A stretch of DNA of 64,000 nt, from the NCBI RefSeq assembly GCF_017894365.1, contig NZ_CP059467.1, forward strand, positions 1,798,001 through 1,862,000, written 5' to 3'. This document shows, piece after piece, positions 21,146-31,130 of the stretch; the stretch's first letter is position 1; the number at the start of each line of letters is the position of its first letter. The notes beneath the pieces were generated by a model, which ran no database searches, was not told the DNA's origin, and worked only from the letters and a program-made list of their open reading frames with translations. The position numbers were made by a program, and so were the translations under genes. This DNA comes from Aromatoleum bremense. GTDB taxonomy: Bacteria; Pseudomonadota; Gammaproteobacteria; Burkholderiales; Rhodocyclaceae.

Positions 21146-21709
21146 CTAAGGCTGGTCGGGCTTGCCCGGCCGCCAGCCGGGCTTCGCCTGGCTCCACGCG
21201 AGCATGCCGGCAAAAAGCATCAGCGCGCCCACCAGCGCGAGTGCGAGCGCCGGGAACGTGAAGAGGAACACCGCCCACCGCAGTTCCCGGAACACCATCG
21301 CATCGCCCGGATCGGCGGGATTCACCCACACCGTGATTCTCGGCGAAGCCTGCAGATCGGCGACGATCGACTGGCTCGAGTCGTGCGCGTACTGCCCGTC
21401 GTGCGGGTCGTAGTGGACGCCGTCATGGTCGGTGTCCCCGACGCGGTAGCGATAGCGGATGTGCACCGAATCGAGCGGCGGATGCAGACTCGACGGCGGC
21501 CCATGCAGGCTCACCGATTCGATCGATGCCTCGACCGGCTGCCAGTCGCGACTGCGCAGCGACTCTACCGAGGGCAGGACGCCATATGACACGACCCCGA
21601 GCAGCCCCGCCATCAGCAATCCGACGCCGAACAGGGGCAGCCCGATGCCCAGGGCCACCGTGCGAAAGGCGGCAAGCGGGGAGGGCGGCAGCTGGCGGAT
21701 CGGCGACAT
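21146..21709 (-). CDS. DUF3592 membrane protein
   Basis: A 187-residue protein with two hydrophobic segments (about 20-45 and 145-170) around an extracytoplasmic domain of about 100 residues. The domain starts RDWQPVEASIESVSL and contains the pattern typical of DUF3592 (a YRYRVGDTDHDGVHY strand, then VWVNPADPGDAMV). The ATG at MSPIRQ is taken; a start 16 codons upstream adds a basic stretch without a family match. Function unknown. It stands alone on the minus strand between two rightward genes. Confidence 0.7.
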   Translation of the reverse strand: MSPIRQLPPSPLAAFRTVALGIGLPLFGVGLLMAGLLGVVSYGVLPSVESLRSRDWQPVEASIESVSLHGPPSSLHPPLDSVHIRYRYRVGDTDHDGVHYDPHDGQYAHDSSQSIVADLQASPRITVWVNPADPGDAMVFRELRWAVFLFTFPALALALVGALMLFAGMLAWSQAKPGWRPGKPDQP

Positions 21710-21816
21710 GCTGGAAGTTTGACGCCGACAACGCCGCGGCACCAGATCCGTATGCAAAAAATGGGCTCAGATTCCACACTGCGGCGGCGGCCCCGGCACG
21801 TCGCAACCTTCTGCGC

Positions 21817-21822
21817 TATAAT
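21817..21822 (+). promoter_or_regulatory. Consensus -10 hexamer upstream of the ABC-F gene
   Basis: A perfect TATAAT lies 36 nt before the start codon. No good -35 element is visible at the usual distance. Confidence 0.45.
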
Positions 21823-21858
21823 GCAAAGCTTTGTTTTATCTGAAAATCAGGATTCGCC

Positions 21859-23496
21859 GTGCTCGTTGCAGCCAACATCACCATGCAGTTCGGGGCCAAG
21901 CCCCTGTTCGAGAATGTCTCCGTCAAATTCGGCGGGGGCAACCGCTACGGCCTGATCGGCGCCAACGGCGCGGGCAAGTCGACGTTCATGAAGATCCTGT
22001 GCGGCGAACTCGAGTCGTCCGCCGGCAACGTGTCGAAGGATCCGCATGAGCGCATGGCCTACCTCAGGCAGGACCAGTTCGGCTTCGAGGACGTGCGCGT
22101 GCTCGACGTGGTGCTGATGGGCCACGAGCAGATGTGGGCCTGCATGGTCGAGAAGGACGCGATCTACGCGAACCCCGAGGCGACCGAAGACGACTACATG
22201 CACGCCGCCGAGCTCGAAGGCAAGTTCGCCGAGTACGACGGCTATACCGCCGAGGCGCGCGCCGGCGAGCTGCTGCTCGGGGTGGGCATCGACACCGAGC
22301 TGCACAACGGCCCGATGAAGAACGTCGCGCCGGGCTGGAAGCTGCGCGTGCTGCTGTGCCAGGCGTTGTTCGCGAACCCGGACATCCTGCTGCTCGACGA
22401 ACCGACCAACAACCTCGACATCAACACCATCCGCTGGCTCGAGGACGTGTTGAACCAGCGCGACAGCACGATGGTGATCATCTCGCACGACCGCCACTTC
22501 CTGAACCAGGTGTGCACGCACATGGCGGACCTCGACTACGGCACGATCACCGTGTACGCCGGCAACTACGACGACTACATGGAGGCGGCGACCCTCGCGC
22601 GCCAGCGCCAGCAGTCCGCCAATGCCCGCGCGAAGGAAAAGATCCAGGATCTGCAGGAATTCGTGCGCCGCTTCTCGGCCAACAAGTCGAAGGCCAAACA
22701 GGCGACGAGCCGCCTCAAGCTCATCGACAAGCTCAGGCCCGAGGACGTCAAGCCCTCGAGCCGCCAGTACCCGTGGATCCGCTTCGACTACGACGACAAG
22801 GACAAGCTGCACCGCCTCGCCTGCGAAGTGCAGAACCTGTCGTTCGCGTACGAAGGCATGGCAAAGCCGCTGATCGACAAGTTCTCGATCGCGATCGAGG
22901 CCGGCGAGAAGGTCGCGATCATCGGCGAGAACGGCGTCGGCAAGACGACGCTGATGAAGCTGCTCGTCGGCGGCGAGGCGGGGGGCCTCACTCCGCAGAA
23001 AGGCGCCGTGAAATGGGCCGAAAAGGCGAAGCCCGGCTACTACGCGCAGGACCATGCATCCGAATTCGCCGGCACGCAGAGCCTGACCGAATGGATCGCC
23101 GACTACGCGCGCGTCACCATCGACTCGCAGGGCGGCGATCTCGAGACGCTGATCCGCGGCACGCTCGGCCGGTTGCTGTTTTCCGGCGACGACGTGAGAA
23201 AGCCGGTCAACGTCATTTCGGGCGGCGAACAGGGCCGCATGCTGTTCGGCAAGCTGATGCTGTCGCGGCCGAACGTGCTGCTGATGGACGAGCCGACGAA
23301 CCACCTCGACATGGAATCGATCGAGTCGCTGAACACCGGCCTCGAGAAGTTCTCCGGCACGCTGATCTTCATCTCGCACGACCGCGAGTTCGTGTCCTCG
23401 CTCGCGACCCGCATCATCGAGATCCGGCTCGACGGCACGATCACCGACTACCGCGGCACGTACGAGGAATACCTCGCGAGCCAGGGCCTCGAGTAA
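21859..23496 (+). CDS. ybiT: ABC-F family ATPase, YbiT type
   Basis: A 545-residue cytoplasmic protein with two ABC ATPase domains and no membrane segment. Domain 1 has Walker [10 protein letters not shown] (about 34-42) and Walker [13 protein letters not shown]. Its signature is the subfamily-specific [12 protein letters not shown] instead of LSGG, as in YbiT. Domain 2 has GENGVGKTT, the signature ISGGEQGRM and [11 protein letters not shown]. The linker (about 240-300) is rich in charged residues ([18 protein letters not shown]), typical of the tRNA-interaction motif of ribosome-bound ABC-F factors. Likely role: ribosome-associated translation factor. The start is a GTG with AGGA upstream. 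Confidence 0.88.
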   Translation: MLVAANITMQFGAKPLFENVSVKFGGGNRYGLIGANGAGKSTFMKILCGELESSAGNVSKDPHERMAYLRQDQFGFEDVRVLDVVLMGHEQMWACMVEKDAIYANPEATEDDYMHAAELEGKFAEYDGYTAEARAGELLLGVGIDTELHNGPMKNVAPGWKLRVLLCQALFANPDILLLDEPTNNLDINTIRWLEDVLNQRDSTMVIISHDRHFLNQVCTHMADLDYGTITVYAGNYDDYMEAATLARQRQQSANARAKEKIQDLQEFVRRFSANKSKAKQATSRLKLIDKLRPEDVKPSSRQYPWIRFDYDDKDKLHRLACEVQNLSFAYEGMAKPLIDKFSIAIEAGEKVAIIGENGVGKTTLMKLLVGGEAGGLTPQKGAVKWAEKAKPGYYAQDHASEFAGTQSLTEWIADYARVTIDSQGGDLETLIRGTLGRLLFSGDDVRKPVNVISGGEQGRMLFGKLMLSRPNVLLMDEPTNHLDMESIESLNTGLEKFSGTLIFISHDREFVSSLATRIIEIRLDGTITDYRGTYEEYLASQGLE

Positions 23497-24000
23497 GACT
23501 CGGGACGGCAGCGGGCTGCGATCCGCTCCGCATTTCCGCTTGCGCTGAATAATCACATTCGTATATTCGCGGATGACGGACGGACCGCGCCAGCGACGAG
23601 CGGCGGCCGGTGTCGTGCCGGTCATGAAGACTTCGAATTCTGCTGCTCGCGCTGTCGGCCGTGCTCGCGCCACAGGCGGCGAGCACGGCACGAGCGCGAC
23701 GGTGACCGGTCACCCGCCCGAGTACGTCCGCGGCGCGGGGGGTCGCGGCCTACCTCGGCGCAACCTGTCACAGCCTCTGACCCGCCCGCGGCGCTGCGCT
23801 CCTCAGAGGACCGATCCGGGTGGGCCCGCCTTCCCACCGATCGCGCGTATACATTTGTCGGAATACGTTCGATACAATTTCGCCTCGCGCAATTTCCCGA
23901 GCCGCTCGTCCGACGCGTCGGACTGCGGCGGTCCACACGTTCGCTCGAGCCCCGGTCCGGCGTGCGGCACCGGTCCCTACGCCCGCAGAGGAAAAAGGCC
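23497..24000. other. Intergenic region with a possible decayed secretory gene
   Basis: No intact gene is found in 504 bp. At 23624-23705 an ATG AAG is followed, one frame over, by codons for a signal-peptide-like stretch (LRILLLALSAVLAPQAAS) that stops at TGA, as if a short indel had broken a secreted protein; no downstream coding could be followed. A TTGTCG...TACAAT pair at 23855-23878 lies upstream of the BCCT gene, but the 12-nt spacing is too short for a normal promoter. Confidence 0.4.
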
Positions 24001-25995
24001 ATGGCAGACAGTTCCACTCGCGCCGGCGCCCCCCCGCGCGTCCTGATCAATCCTCCGGTGTTCTTCGCGTCGAGCCTGTTGACGCTCGCGTTCGTCGGCT
24101 TCTGCGTCGCGGCGCCGGAGGTTGCGACCGAAATGTTCGGCGCGATGCGCGACTGGACGCTCGAGTCGGCCGGCTGGTTCTACGTGCTCGCCGTCGCCGG
24201 CTTCCTGATGTTCGTCGTCGTCCTCGCGCTGACGAACTTCGGCCGCATCAAGCTCGGCCCGGACCACAGCACGCCCGACTACAGCTACGTATCGTGGTTC
24301 GCGATGCTGTTCTCTGCCGGGATGGGCATCGGCCTGATGTTCTTCGGCGTCGCCGAGCCGATCATGCACTACACGACGCCGCCCGTCGGAGATCCCCAGA
24401 CCGCCGCCGCGGCGCGTCAGGCGATGCGCATCACGTTCTTCCACTGGGGGATGCACGCGTGGGCGATCTATGCGGTCGTCGCGCTGTCGCTCGCATATTT
24501 CGCGTACCGCCACGACCTGCCGCTGACGATCCGCTCGTCGCTGTATCCGCTCGTCGGCGAGCGCATCCACGGCACGATCGGCCACGTCGTCGACATCTTC
24601 GCCGTGCTCGGCACGCTGTTCGGCGTCGCGACCTCGCTCGGCTTCGGGGTGATCCAGGTCAACGCCGGCCTCAGCTATCTGTTCGACGTGCCGACGTCGA
24701 TCGGCGTGCAGGTCGTGCTGATCGCCGCGATCACCGCAATCGCGACGCTGTCGGTCGGGCTCGGCCTCGACAGCGGGATTCGCCGCATATCCGAGCTGAA
24801 CATGGTCCTCGCGGTGTTGCTCGTCGCGTTCGTGCTCGTCGCGGGGCCGACGGTGTTCCTGCTGCAGACGCTCGTCCAGAACACTGGCATGTACCTGTCG
24901 AACCTGTTCGCGATGACTTTCAACCTGTACGCGTACGAGCCGACGGGCTGGATTGGCGGCTGGACGCTGTTCTACTGGGCGTGGTGGATCGCGTGGTCGC
25001 CGTTCGTCGGGATGTTCATCGCGCGCGTGTCGCGCGGGCGCACGATCCGCGAGTTCATCATCGGCGTGCTGCTCGTGCCGGTGGGCTTCACGTTCATGTG
25101 GATGACGTTCTTCGGCGACACCGCGATCCATCTCGTGATGATGCAGGGCGTCACGCAGCTCGCCGACGCGGTGGCCGCGGACACGTCGGTGGCGCTGTTC
25201 CAGTTCTTCGAGCACTTGCCGCTGTCCGGCGTCACGTCGCTGCTCGCGACGATTCTCGTCGTGACCTTCTTCGTGACGTCGTCCGATTCGGGTTCGCTCG
25301 TCGTCGACATGCTGACGAACGGCGGCCACGACACGTCGCCGCTTTGGCAGCGCGTGTTCTGGTCGGTCATCGAGGGCGTGATCGCCGCGGCGCTGCTGAT
25401 CGCGGGCGGCCTCGGCGCATTGCAGACCGCGACCATCGCCGCCGCGCTGCCGTTCGCGATCGTGATGATCCTGATGTGCTGGGGCCTCGTGCGCGCGCTG
25501 CGCATCGAGATGGTCAAGCGGATGTCGCTGCGCGACGCGCGCGTGACGCCGCACGGTCCGCACTCGCCGCTCGGCTGGCAGCAGCGGCTGCGCACGATCG
25601 TGCATCAGCCGGGGCGCCAGGAAGTACGCCGCTTCCTTGCCGAGACGGTCCAGCCCGCGCTTGAGGAGGTCGCGGCGGAACTGCGCAAGCAGGGTCGGGA
25701 CGCGCGCACGAGCGAGGACGACGCCGACGGTGGCCGGGTGTGGCTCGAGATCTTACACGGCGACGAGGTCGATTTCTTCTACTCGATCCACCCGCGCGCG
25801 TACGATCCCCCGTCGTTCGTGCTGCGCGACACCCGCGCGGACCGTGCCGAGGCGCTCAAGTACTACCACGCCGAGGTGCACCTGCGCGAGGGCGGCCAGG
25901 ACTACGACATCATGGGCTGGAGCCGGCCGAGCATCATCAACGACGTGCTCGACCAGTACGAGCGCCACCTGCACTTCCTGCACGCGGTCCGCTGA
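24001..25995 (+). CDS. betT: BCCT family transporter (BetT-like)
   Basis: A 664-residue secondary transporter of the betaine/choline/carnitine family with about 12 membrane segments. Visible are the glycine-rich stretch FSAGMGIGLMFFGVAEP (about 105-121), the conserved tryptophan-rich FYWAWWIAWSPFVGMFIAR (about 323-341) and TIREFIIGVLLVP. A hydrophilic C-terminal tail of about 150 residues, as in BetT, follows the last membrane helix; in BetT this tail controls osmotic activation. The likely substrate is choline or glycine betaine. GAGGAAAAAGG precedes the chosen ATG. No betaine synthesis genes adjoin it. Confidence 0.85.
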   Translation: MADSSTRAGAPPRVLINPPVFFASSLLTLAFVGFCVAAPEVATEMFGAMRDWTLESAGWFYVLAVAGFLMFVVVLALTNFGRIKLGPDHSTPDYSYVSWFAMLFSAGMGIGLMFFGVAEPIMHYTTPPVGDPQTAAAARQAMRITFFHWGMHAWAIYAVVALSLAYFAYRHDLPLTIRSSLYPLVGERIHGTIGHVVDIFAVLGTLFGVATSLGFGVIQVNAGLSYLFDVPTSIGVQVVLIAAITAIATLSVGLGLDSGIRRISELNMVLAVLLVAFVLVAGPTVFLLQTLVQNTGMYLSNLFAMTFNLYAYEPTGWIGGWTLFYWAWWIAWSPFVGMFIARVSRGRTIREFIIGVLLVPVGFTFMWMTFFGDTAIHLVMMQGVTQLADAVAADTSVALFQFFEHLPLSGVTSLLATILVVTFFVTSSDSGSLVVDMLTNGGHDTSPLWQRVFWSVIEGVIAAALLIAGGLGALQTATIAAALPFAIVMILMCWGLVRALRIEMVKRMSLRDARVTPHGPHSPLGWQQRLRTIVHQPGRQEVRRFLAETVQPALEEVAAELRKQGRDARTSEDDADGGRVWLEILHGDEVDFFYSIHPRAYDPPSFVLRDTRADRAEALKYYHAEVHLREGGQDYDIMGWSRPSIINDVLDQYERHLHFLHAVR

Positions 25996-26007
25996 ACGCC
26001 TGCGCCG

Positions 26008-26040
26008 CTGGCCCGCGGGGAGTTGCACCGCGCGGGCCAG
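26008..26040 (+). terminator. Possible terminator hairpin after the BCCT gene
   Basis: A perfect 10-bp stem (CTGGCCCGCG / CGCGGGCCAG) with a 13-nt loop lies 13 nt after the stop codon. It lacks a T-run, so it may only stabilise the 3' end. Confidence 0.4.
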
Positions 26041-26117
26041 CACGCGTTCGTGGACGCGGTTCGCGGAATCGCCATCGTCGTCGGCTACAATCGTCGGAAC
26101 CTATCGAGCGACGACCC

Positions 26118-26501
26118 ATGATCGGCATCTTCCTCATCACGCACGGCACGCTCGGCGAATCGCTGATCCAGTGCGCGAGCCACGTGCTCAACAAACGCCC
26201 CAGGCAAACCGTACAGCTCGGCGTCTCCGCCCAGGACGATCCCGTCGACATGCTGCCGCTCGCGCGCCAGATGCTCGCGTGGGCCGACAGCGGCAACGGC
26301 GTACTGGTGCTGACCGACGTGTTCGGCGCGACGCCATCGAACATCGCGGCAAAGCTGGCGGTGCCGGGGAGCATCGAAGTCATCGCCGGGGTCAACGTGC
26401 CGATGTTGCTGCGCGTGCTGACCTACCGCGAACGGGACATGGACACGCTGGTGCAGCGCGCCGTCTCGGGCGGCTGCGACGGCGTAGTGCACATCCAGTG
26501 A
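26118..26501 (+). CDS. PTS mannose-type EIIA protein
   Basis: A 127-residue EIIA-Man domain. The phosphorylatable histidine is His9 in FLITHGTLGES; VLTDVFGATPSNIA is the second family motif. It stands alone, without EIIB or EIIC transport domains, and is followed after 15 nt by HPr and then by enzyme I. This three-gene set is the regulatory PTS of many betaproteobacteria, thought to signal rather than to transport sugar. Phosphate would flow from PEP via EI and HPr to this protein; its target is not shown by the sequence. Confidence 0.9.
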   Translation: MIGIFLITHGTLGESLIQCASHVLNKRPRQTVQLGVSAQDDPVDMLPLARQMLAWADSGNGVLVLTDVFGATPSNIAAKLAVPGSIEVIAGVNVPMLLRVLTYRERDMDTLVQRAVSGGCDGVVHIQ

Positions 26502-26516
26502 CCAGGCGGATCCGCG

Positions 26517-26786
26517 ATGCCGAGAGCTGAAGCCGAAATCATCAACAAACTGGGCCTGCACGCGCGCGCGTCGGCGAAACTCACGCAGACGGCGAGCAGC
26601 TACGGCGCGGACATCTGGCTCGAGCGCAACGGCCGCCGCGTCAATGCCAAAAGCATCATGGGGGTGATGATGCTGGCCGCCGCGCAAGGATCGCGGATCG
26701 TCGTCGATACCTCGGGACGGGATGCGGACGCCGCCCTCGAGGCAATCCTGGAGCTGATTGCGGACCGATTCGGCGAGGGAGAGTAA
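26517..26786 (+). CDS. ptsH: HPr phosphocarrier protein
   Basis: An 89-residue HPr. The active-site histidine is His15 in KLGLHARAS, and the regulatory serine position is Ser46 in NAKSIMGVMML. No HPr kinase gene is seen in the window. It sits between EIIA-Man and enzyme I with gaps of 15 and 3 nt, so the three are cotranscribed. Confidence 0.95.
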   Translation: MPRAEAEIINKLGLHARASAKLTQTASSYGADIWLERNGRRVNAKSIMGVMMLAAAQGSRIVVDTSGRDADAALEAILELIADRFGEGE

Positions 26787-26789
26787 GCC

Positions 26790-28520
26790 ATGCCGTTCAC
26801 GATCCACGGCCTGCCGGTTTCACAGGGCATCGCGATCGGCCACGTCCATCTCGTCTCGCACGCGATGCTCGAGGTCAATCACTACCACGTCGCGAGCAAA
26901 TACCTGCCCGAGGAAATGGACCGCCTCGACGAAGCGGTGGCGACGGTGCAGGGCGAGCTGATCGGCCTCAAGGCCGCCGCGACCGCGGGCCAGTCGCACA
27001 GCGAGGTCGGCGCCTTCGTCGATCTGCAGCTGATGATGCTGTCCGATCCAATGCTTGTCGACGCCGCGCGCGAACTGATCGAAGCGCGTCGCTGCAACGC
27101 CGAGTGGGCACTCGTTCAGCAGATGGAGCACGTCGTCGAGCAGTTCGAGCAGATCGAGGATCCCTATCTGCGCGAACGCAAGGCCGACGTCGTGCAGGTC
27201 GTCGAGCGCCTCGTCAAGGTGCTGCTCGGTCATCCGGGTCACCTGCCGCCGAAACGCCGCGACGGGCTCGGCACGATCGTCGTCGCGCACGACCTGTCGC
27301 CGGCCGACACGATCGGTTTTCGCGACCACAACATCGGCGGCTTCGTCACCGACGTCGGCGGCCCGACCAGCCACACTGCGATCGTCGCGCGCAGCCTCCG
27401 CATCCCGGCGGTCGTCGGCCTGCACCACATCCGCCAGCTCGTCGAGGAGGACGAGCTCCTGATCATCGACGGCACGCGCGGCGTCGTCATCGTCGGACCC
27501 GACGAGCATATCGTCGAGGAATACCGGCTGCGCCGCACCGAGCTCGAAGTCGAGCGCTCGAAGCTCAACCGGCTCAAGGACACGCGCGCGACGACGCTCG
27601 ACGGCGAGAACGTCAACCTGCTGGCGAACATCGAGGGGCCGAAGGACCTCAACCAGGTCAAGGCCGTCAATGCCGACGGCGTCGGCCTGTACCGCACCGA
27701 GTTCCTGTTCATCGGCCGCGACGCGCTGCCCGACGAGGAGGAACAGTACGAAGCCTATCGCGCCGTGCTGAAGTCGATGCCCGGCAAGCCGGTGACGATT
27801 CGCACGTTCGACGTCGGCGCGGACAAGGCGCTCAACGGCGTCGGCGCGCGCTTCGAACCGAATCCGGCCCTCGGATTGCGCGCGATCCGCTATTCGCTCG
27901 CCGAACCGCAGATGTTCAAGACGCAGTTGCGTGCGCTGCTGCGGGCCTCCGTCCACGGCCAGCTGCAGATCATGATCCCGATGCTCGCGCATGCGCACGA
28001 AATCGACCAGACGCTGATGCTGATCGACAAGGCCAAGGCCGAACTGCGCGCCGAACAGATCAACTTCGACGAACGGATGGCCGTGGGCGGCATGATCGAA
28101 GTGCCGGCGGCCGCGCTCGCCCTCGGCATGTTCATCCGGCGCCTGTCGTTCCTGTCGATCGGCACGAACGACCTGATCCAGTACACGCTCGCGATCGACC
28201 GCTCGGACGAGGCCGTGGTGCATCTGTACGACCCGCTCCACCCGGCAGTGCTGAAGCTGATCAGCGGCACGATCCAGGCTGGCGCACGCTTCGGCCTGCC
28301 GGTATCGGTATGCGGCGAGATGGCAGGCGACCCGGCCTACACGCTGCTGCTGCTCGGCATGGGCCTGCGCAATTTCTCGATGCATCCCGGCAACATCCTC
28401 GAGATCAAGCAGCAGGTGCTGCGCGCCGACGTCGGCGAACTCGCGCCGCGGGTGCAGCGCATCCTGAAGATGGACGAGCAGTCGAAGATACGCGAGGCGG
28501 TGCTGCGACTGCCAGGGTAA
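26790..28520 (+). CDS. ptsI: Phosphoenolpyruvate-protein phosphotransferase (PTS enzyme I)
   Basis: A 576-residue enzyme I that autophosphorylates from PEP and passes the phosphate to HPr. The active histidine lies in GGPTSHTAIVARSL (about 186-199). The PEP-binding C-terminal domain shows GLYRTEFLFIGRD, IRTFDVGADK and SIGTNDLIQYTLAIDRSDE, and the catalytic cysteine is in VSVCGEMAGD. The length is that of EI proteins. It starts 3 nt after ptsH and is followed by siaA after 36 nt. Confidence 0.95.
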   Translation: MPFTIHGLPVSQGIAIGHVHLVSHAMLEVNHYHVASKYLPEEMDRLDEAVATVQGELIGLKAAATAGQSHSEVGAFVDLQLMMLSDPMLVDAARELIEARRCNAEWALVQQMEHVVEQFEQIEDPYLRERKADVVQVVERLVKVLLGHPGHLPPKRRDGLGTIVVAHDLSPADTIGFRDHNIGGFVTDVGGPTSHTAIVARSLRIPAVVGLHHIRQLVEEDELLIIDGTRGVVIVGPDEHIVEEYRLRRTELEVERSKLNRLKDTRATTLDGENVNLLANIEGPKDLNQVKAVNADGVGLYRTEFLFIGRDALPDEEEQYEAYRAVLKSMPGKPVTIRTFDVGADKALNGVGARFEPNPALGLRAIRYSLAEPQMFKTQLRALLRASVHGQLQIMIPMLAHAHEIDQTLMLIDKAKAELRAEQINFDERMAVGGMIEVPAAALALGMFIRRLSFLSIGTNDLIQYTLAIDRSDEAVVHLYDPLHPAVLKLISGTIQAGARFGLPVSVCGEMAGDPAYTLLLLGMGLRNFSMHPGNILEIKQQVLRADVGELAPRVQRILKMDEQSKIREAVLRLPG

Positions 28521-28556
28521 GGCGGCGCACTACCGCGACAACAGGGGGGAGCGGAT

Positions 28557-30572
28557 TTGGGATTGCGGTGGAAATCGGGCCTGTGGCTCGCGGCGCTGCT
28601 CGCGCTGCTGTTGCTGTTCGCGCTGCTGGCCGGACGGGCTGGCCTCGACGCCTTCCGCGATCATTTCGGCGCCGGCTTCGCGCGCAACCACGCGCTGCTG
28701 CAGGCGCAGAAGCTGGTCACGCTGATCACGCGCGAATTGAGCCTGTCGCAGCGGCTCGCCGAACTCGAAAGCGTGCGGCGCTTCCTGCGCGGCGGAGACG
28801 CCTCGGGGCAGGCGGGCGTCGATGCGGAACGGTTCCGGCGCGCGTTCACCGACGCTTCGGTGTTCCTCATCGCCCATGACAGCGGGCACTACTACTTCAG
28901 CGACGGCACCGCGCCCGATGCCTGGGTGAAGCCGAGCTACACGCTGCAGCGCGGCGACCCCAAGGACGGGTGGTATTTCGCCACCGTCCGCGACGCACGC
29001 CCGTATGCACTGAACGTCAACGTCGACGAAAAGCTCAAGGTCACGAAAGTCTGGTTCAACGTGCTGGTGCGCGAAGACGAAGGCGGGCGCATTCTCGGCC
29101 TGGCCGGCTCCGGCCTCGACCTCACGCGCTTTCTCGCCACCTTCGTCGGCACCGTCGATTCGGGCGTCACGAACTTCATCATCAACGGCGACGGCGCGAT
29201 CCTCGCCCACCCCGACGAGTCCCTGATCGAGTACGCGGCGCTGACCAAGGCGGCCCCCCGGCGCACGCTGCACGGGCTCGTCGAGGACGGCGCGGACCGC
29301 AAAGCGCTGGACGGCATGCTCGCGGGCCTGCGCGAGGCGCCGGGCAGCGGCGGCGGCGTCCTGCGCGTCGATCTGCAGGGCCAGCCGCGCGTCCTCGGTG
29401 CAGCCTACGTGCCGGAGCTCGACTGGTACGTGATCACCGCCGTCGACCTGGGCGCCGCGCAGGTCATCGACGAAACCGTGCTGTGGCCGCTCGCGCTCGG
29501 CGCGATCGCGCTGCTGCTGCTGTTCGCGGCCGCCGTCAGCATGGGCGTCGACCGGCTGATCCTGCGGCCCCTGGTGCGCCTGACCGACTCCGCGCGGCGC
29601 ATCGCCGCGGGCGATTACCGCCAGCGCCTGCGTACGCGCCGCAGCGACGAACTCGGCTCCCTGACGCGCGCCTTCGACGACATGGCGCGCCAGATCGACG
29701 CCCACACCAGCGAGTTGGAAAGCCGGGTCGCCGAACGCACCCGCGACCTCGCGCAGGCGCACGACCGCATTGCCGCGACGCACCGGCAGATCCAGGACAG
29801 CATTCGCTACGCCGGCCTGATCCAGCACGCGATGCTGCCGCACCGTGAGCTGCTGCGCGCGCTGCCCGACGACCACTTTGTGCTGTGGCAGCCGCGCGAC
29901 ACCGTCGGCGGAGATTTCTACCTGTTCCGCGAGGCGCCGGGGCAGTTCCTCATCGGCATCGTCGATTGCGCAGGGCACGGCGTGCCCGGCGCGTTCATGA
30001 CGATGATCGCGCACGCCGGCTTCGACCTGGCCGTCCAGGAACTCGGACTGTCGGATCCCGCGGCCCTGCTGAGGCGCATGGACAGCGCGACGCGTACGCT
30101 GCTGCCGGGCGACGCCGCGAGCCGCCACCTCGCGACCAACATGGACGTGGGCCTGTGCCACGTCGACCTCGCGACCGGCCGCGTAACCTTCGCCGGCGCG
30201 CACGCCGAGCTCTACCGCTGCGAGGGCACGCGGTGCGAGCAGATTCGCGGCAGCCGACGCAGCATCGGCGAGCGGCGGCGCGCGATTTACGAGAATGTCA
30301 TCCTCGCCGACGGCCCCAGCTGCACGTATTATCTGACTACCGACGGGTTCCTGGACCAGGCCGGGGGCGAACGCGGCTACGGCTTCGGCAATCGCCGCTT
30401 CGCAGACGCGCTGGGCGGGATCGCGGCGCAGCCGATGAAGAGCCAGGAAGAAGCGCTGCGGCGACGCCTGGCCGATCACCAGGGAAGCTGTCCGCAGCGC
30501 GATGACATCGCGGTGATCGGTTTTCGTGTTCCCGGTCGGGCCGCCGCGCCCGACCCCGTTTCCGGGGGGTGA
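28557..30572 (+). CDS. siaA: SiaA-like membrane PP2C-type protein phosphatase
   Basis: A 671-residue sensor phosphatase. A first membrane helix (about 8-28) and a second (about 310-332) enclose a periplasmic Cache-like sensor domain with GWYFATVRD and GVTNFIINGDG. A HAMP linker (about 333-390) follows, then a PPM/SpoIIE-type phosphatase domain with metal ligands in DTVGGDFY, DCAGHGVPG and RDDIAVIGF. In Pseudomonas aeruginosa SiaA dephosphorylates SiaC. The start is a TTG with AGGGGGGAG 5 nt upstream. It is followed immediately by siaB, siaC and siaD homologues, which supports the name. Confidence 0.88.
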   Translation: MGLRWKSGLWLAALLALLLLFALLAGRAGLDAFRDHFGAGFARNHALLQAQKLVTLITRELSLSQRLAELESVRRFLRGGDASGQAGVDAERFRRAFTDASVFLIAHDSGHYYFSDGTAPDAWVKPSYTLQRGDPKDGWYFATVRDARPYALNVNVDEKLKVTKVWFNVLVREDEGGRILGLAGSGLDLTRFLATFVGTVDSGVTNFIINGDGAILAHPDESLIEYAALTKAAPRRTLHGLVEDGADRKALDGMLAGLREAPGSGGGVLRVDLQGQPRVLGAAYVPELDWYVITAVDLGAAQVIDETVLWPLALGAIALLLLFAAAVSMGVDRLILRPLVRLTDSARRIAAGDYRQRLRTRRSDELGSLTRAFDDMARQIDAHTSELESRVAERTRDLAQAHDRIAATHRQIQDSIRYAGLIQHAMLPHRELLRALPDDHFVLWQPRDTVGGDFYLFREAPGQFLIGIVDCAGHGVPGAFMTMIAHAGFDLAVQELGLSDPAALLRRMDSATRTLLPGDAASRHLATNMDVGLCHVDLATGRVTFAGAHAELYRCEGTRCEQIRGSRRSIGERRRAIYENVILADGPSCTYYLTTDGFLDQAGGERGYGFGNRRFADALGGIAAQPMKSQEEALRRRLADHQGSCPQRDDIAVIGFRVPGRAAAPDPVSGG

Positions 30573-30574
30573 GA

Positions 30575-31117
30575 ATGGAAGAGGTGGATGTGTTGTCCCT
30601 GCGCGAAGCGTTCTCGCGCCAGGGAATCATGCTGGGCTTCAACGGCCCGTTCTCGGCCACGCTGATGGAGGAGATCGGCAAGGCCCTGCGCAAGCACATG
30701 GAGGGGCTCGCCGAATCCCCCTCGGCGATCACCGACGTTTTTTCGGCATATATCGAGCTGAGCCAGAACATCCGCCACTACGCCGCGTCGAGCGGCGTGA
30801 GCGGGGCCGCGGCCGAAGCGACGATCATCGTTTCCCGCGACGAGGCGGGGCATTACGTGGTCAGTGCCGGCAATGTCGTGCTCCATGACGATGGCGAGGC
30901 GCTGGTCGCGCGCATCGGCGAACTCGCCGCACTCGACAAGGCCGCGCTGAAAGCCGCGTTCAAGACCCAGATGCGCAAACCCCGCGACCCGGAGGCGAAG
31001 ACCGGCGCCGGACTCGGGCTGATCGACCTGGCGCGCCGCGCGAGCCAGCCGCTCGCCTGCGGCGTAAAACCCCTTGACTCCCAACACGCCTTCTTCAGCC
31101 TGCGCGTGGTGATTTGA
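30575..31117 (+). CDS. siaB: SiaB-like protein kinase (DUF6272)
   Basis: A 180-residue protein homologous to SiaB, the kinase that phosphorylates the anti-sigma-antagonist-like SiaC. An N-terminal region GIMLGFNGPFSATLMEEIGKAL leads to a GHKL-like ATPase fold with SAYIELSQNIRHYAASSG (the N-box equivalent) and a glycine-rich GAGLGLIDLARRAS. The ATG lies 3 nt after the siaA stop. In the described system, SiaA and SiaB set the phosphorylation of SiaC and so the activity of SiaD. Confidence 0.85.
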   Translation: MEEVDVLSLREAFSRQGIMLGFNGPFSATLMEEIGKALRKHMEGLAESPSAITDVFSAYIELSQNIRHYAASSGVSGAAAEATIIVSRDEAGHYVVSAGNVVLHDDGEALVARIGELAALDKAALKAAFKTQMRKPRDPEAKTGAGLGLIDLARRASQPLACGVKPLDSQHAFFSLRVVI

Positions 31118-31130
31118 ACTGAGGTCCGAA

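Noticed and set aside
23855..23878. TTGTCG...TACAAT as promoter of the BCCT gene
   Set aside because: The spacer is only 12 nt, too short for a sigma70 promoter.
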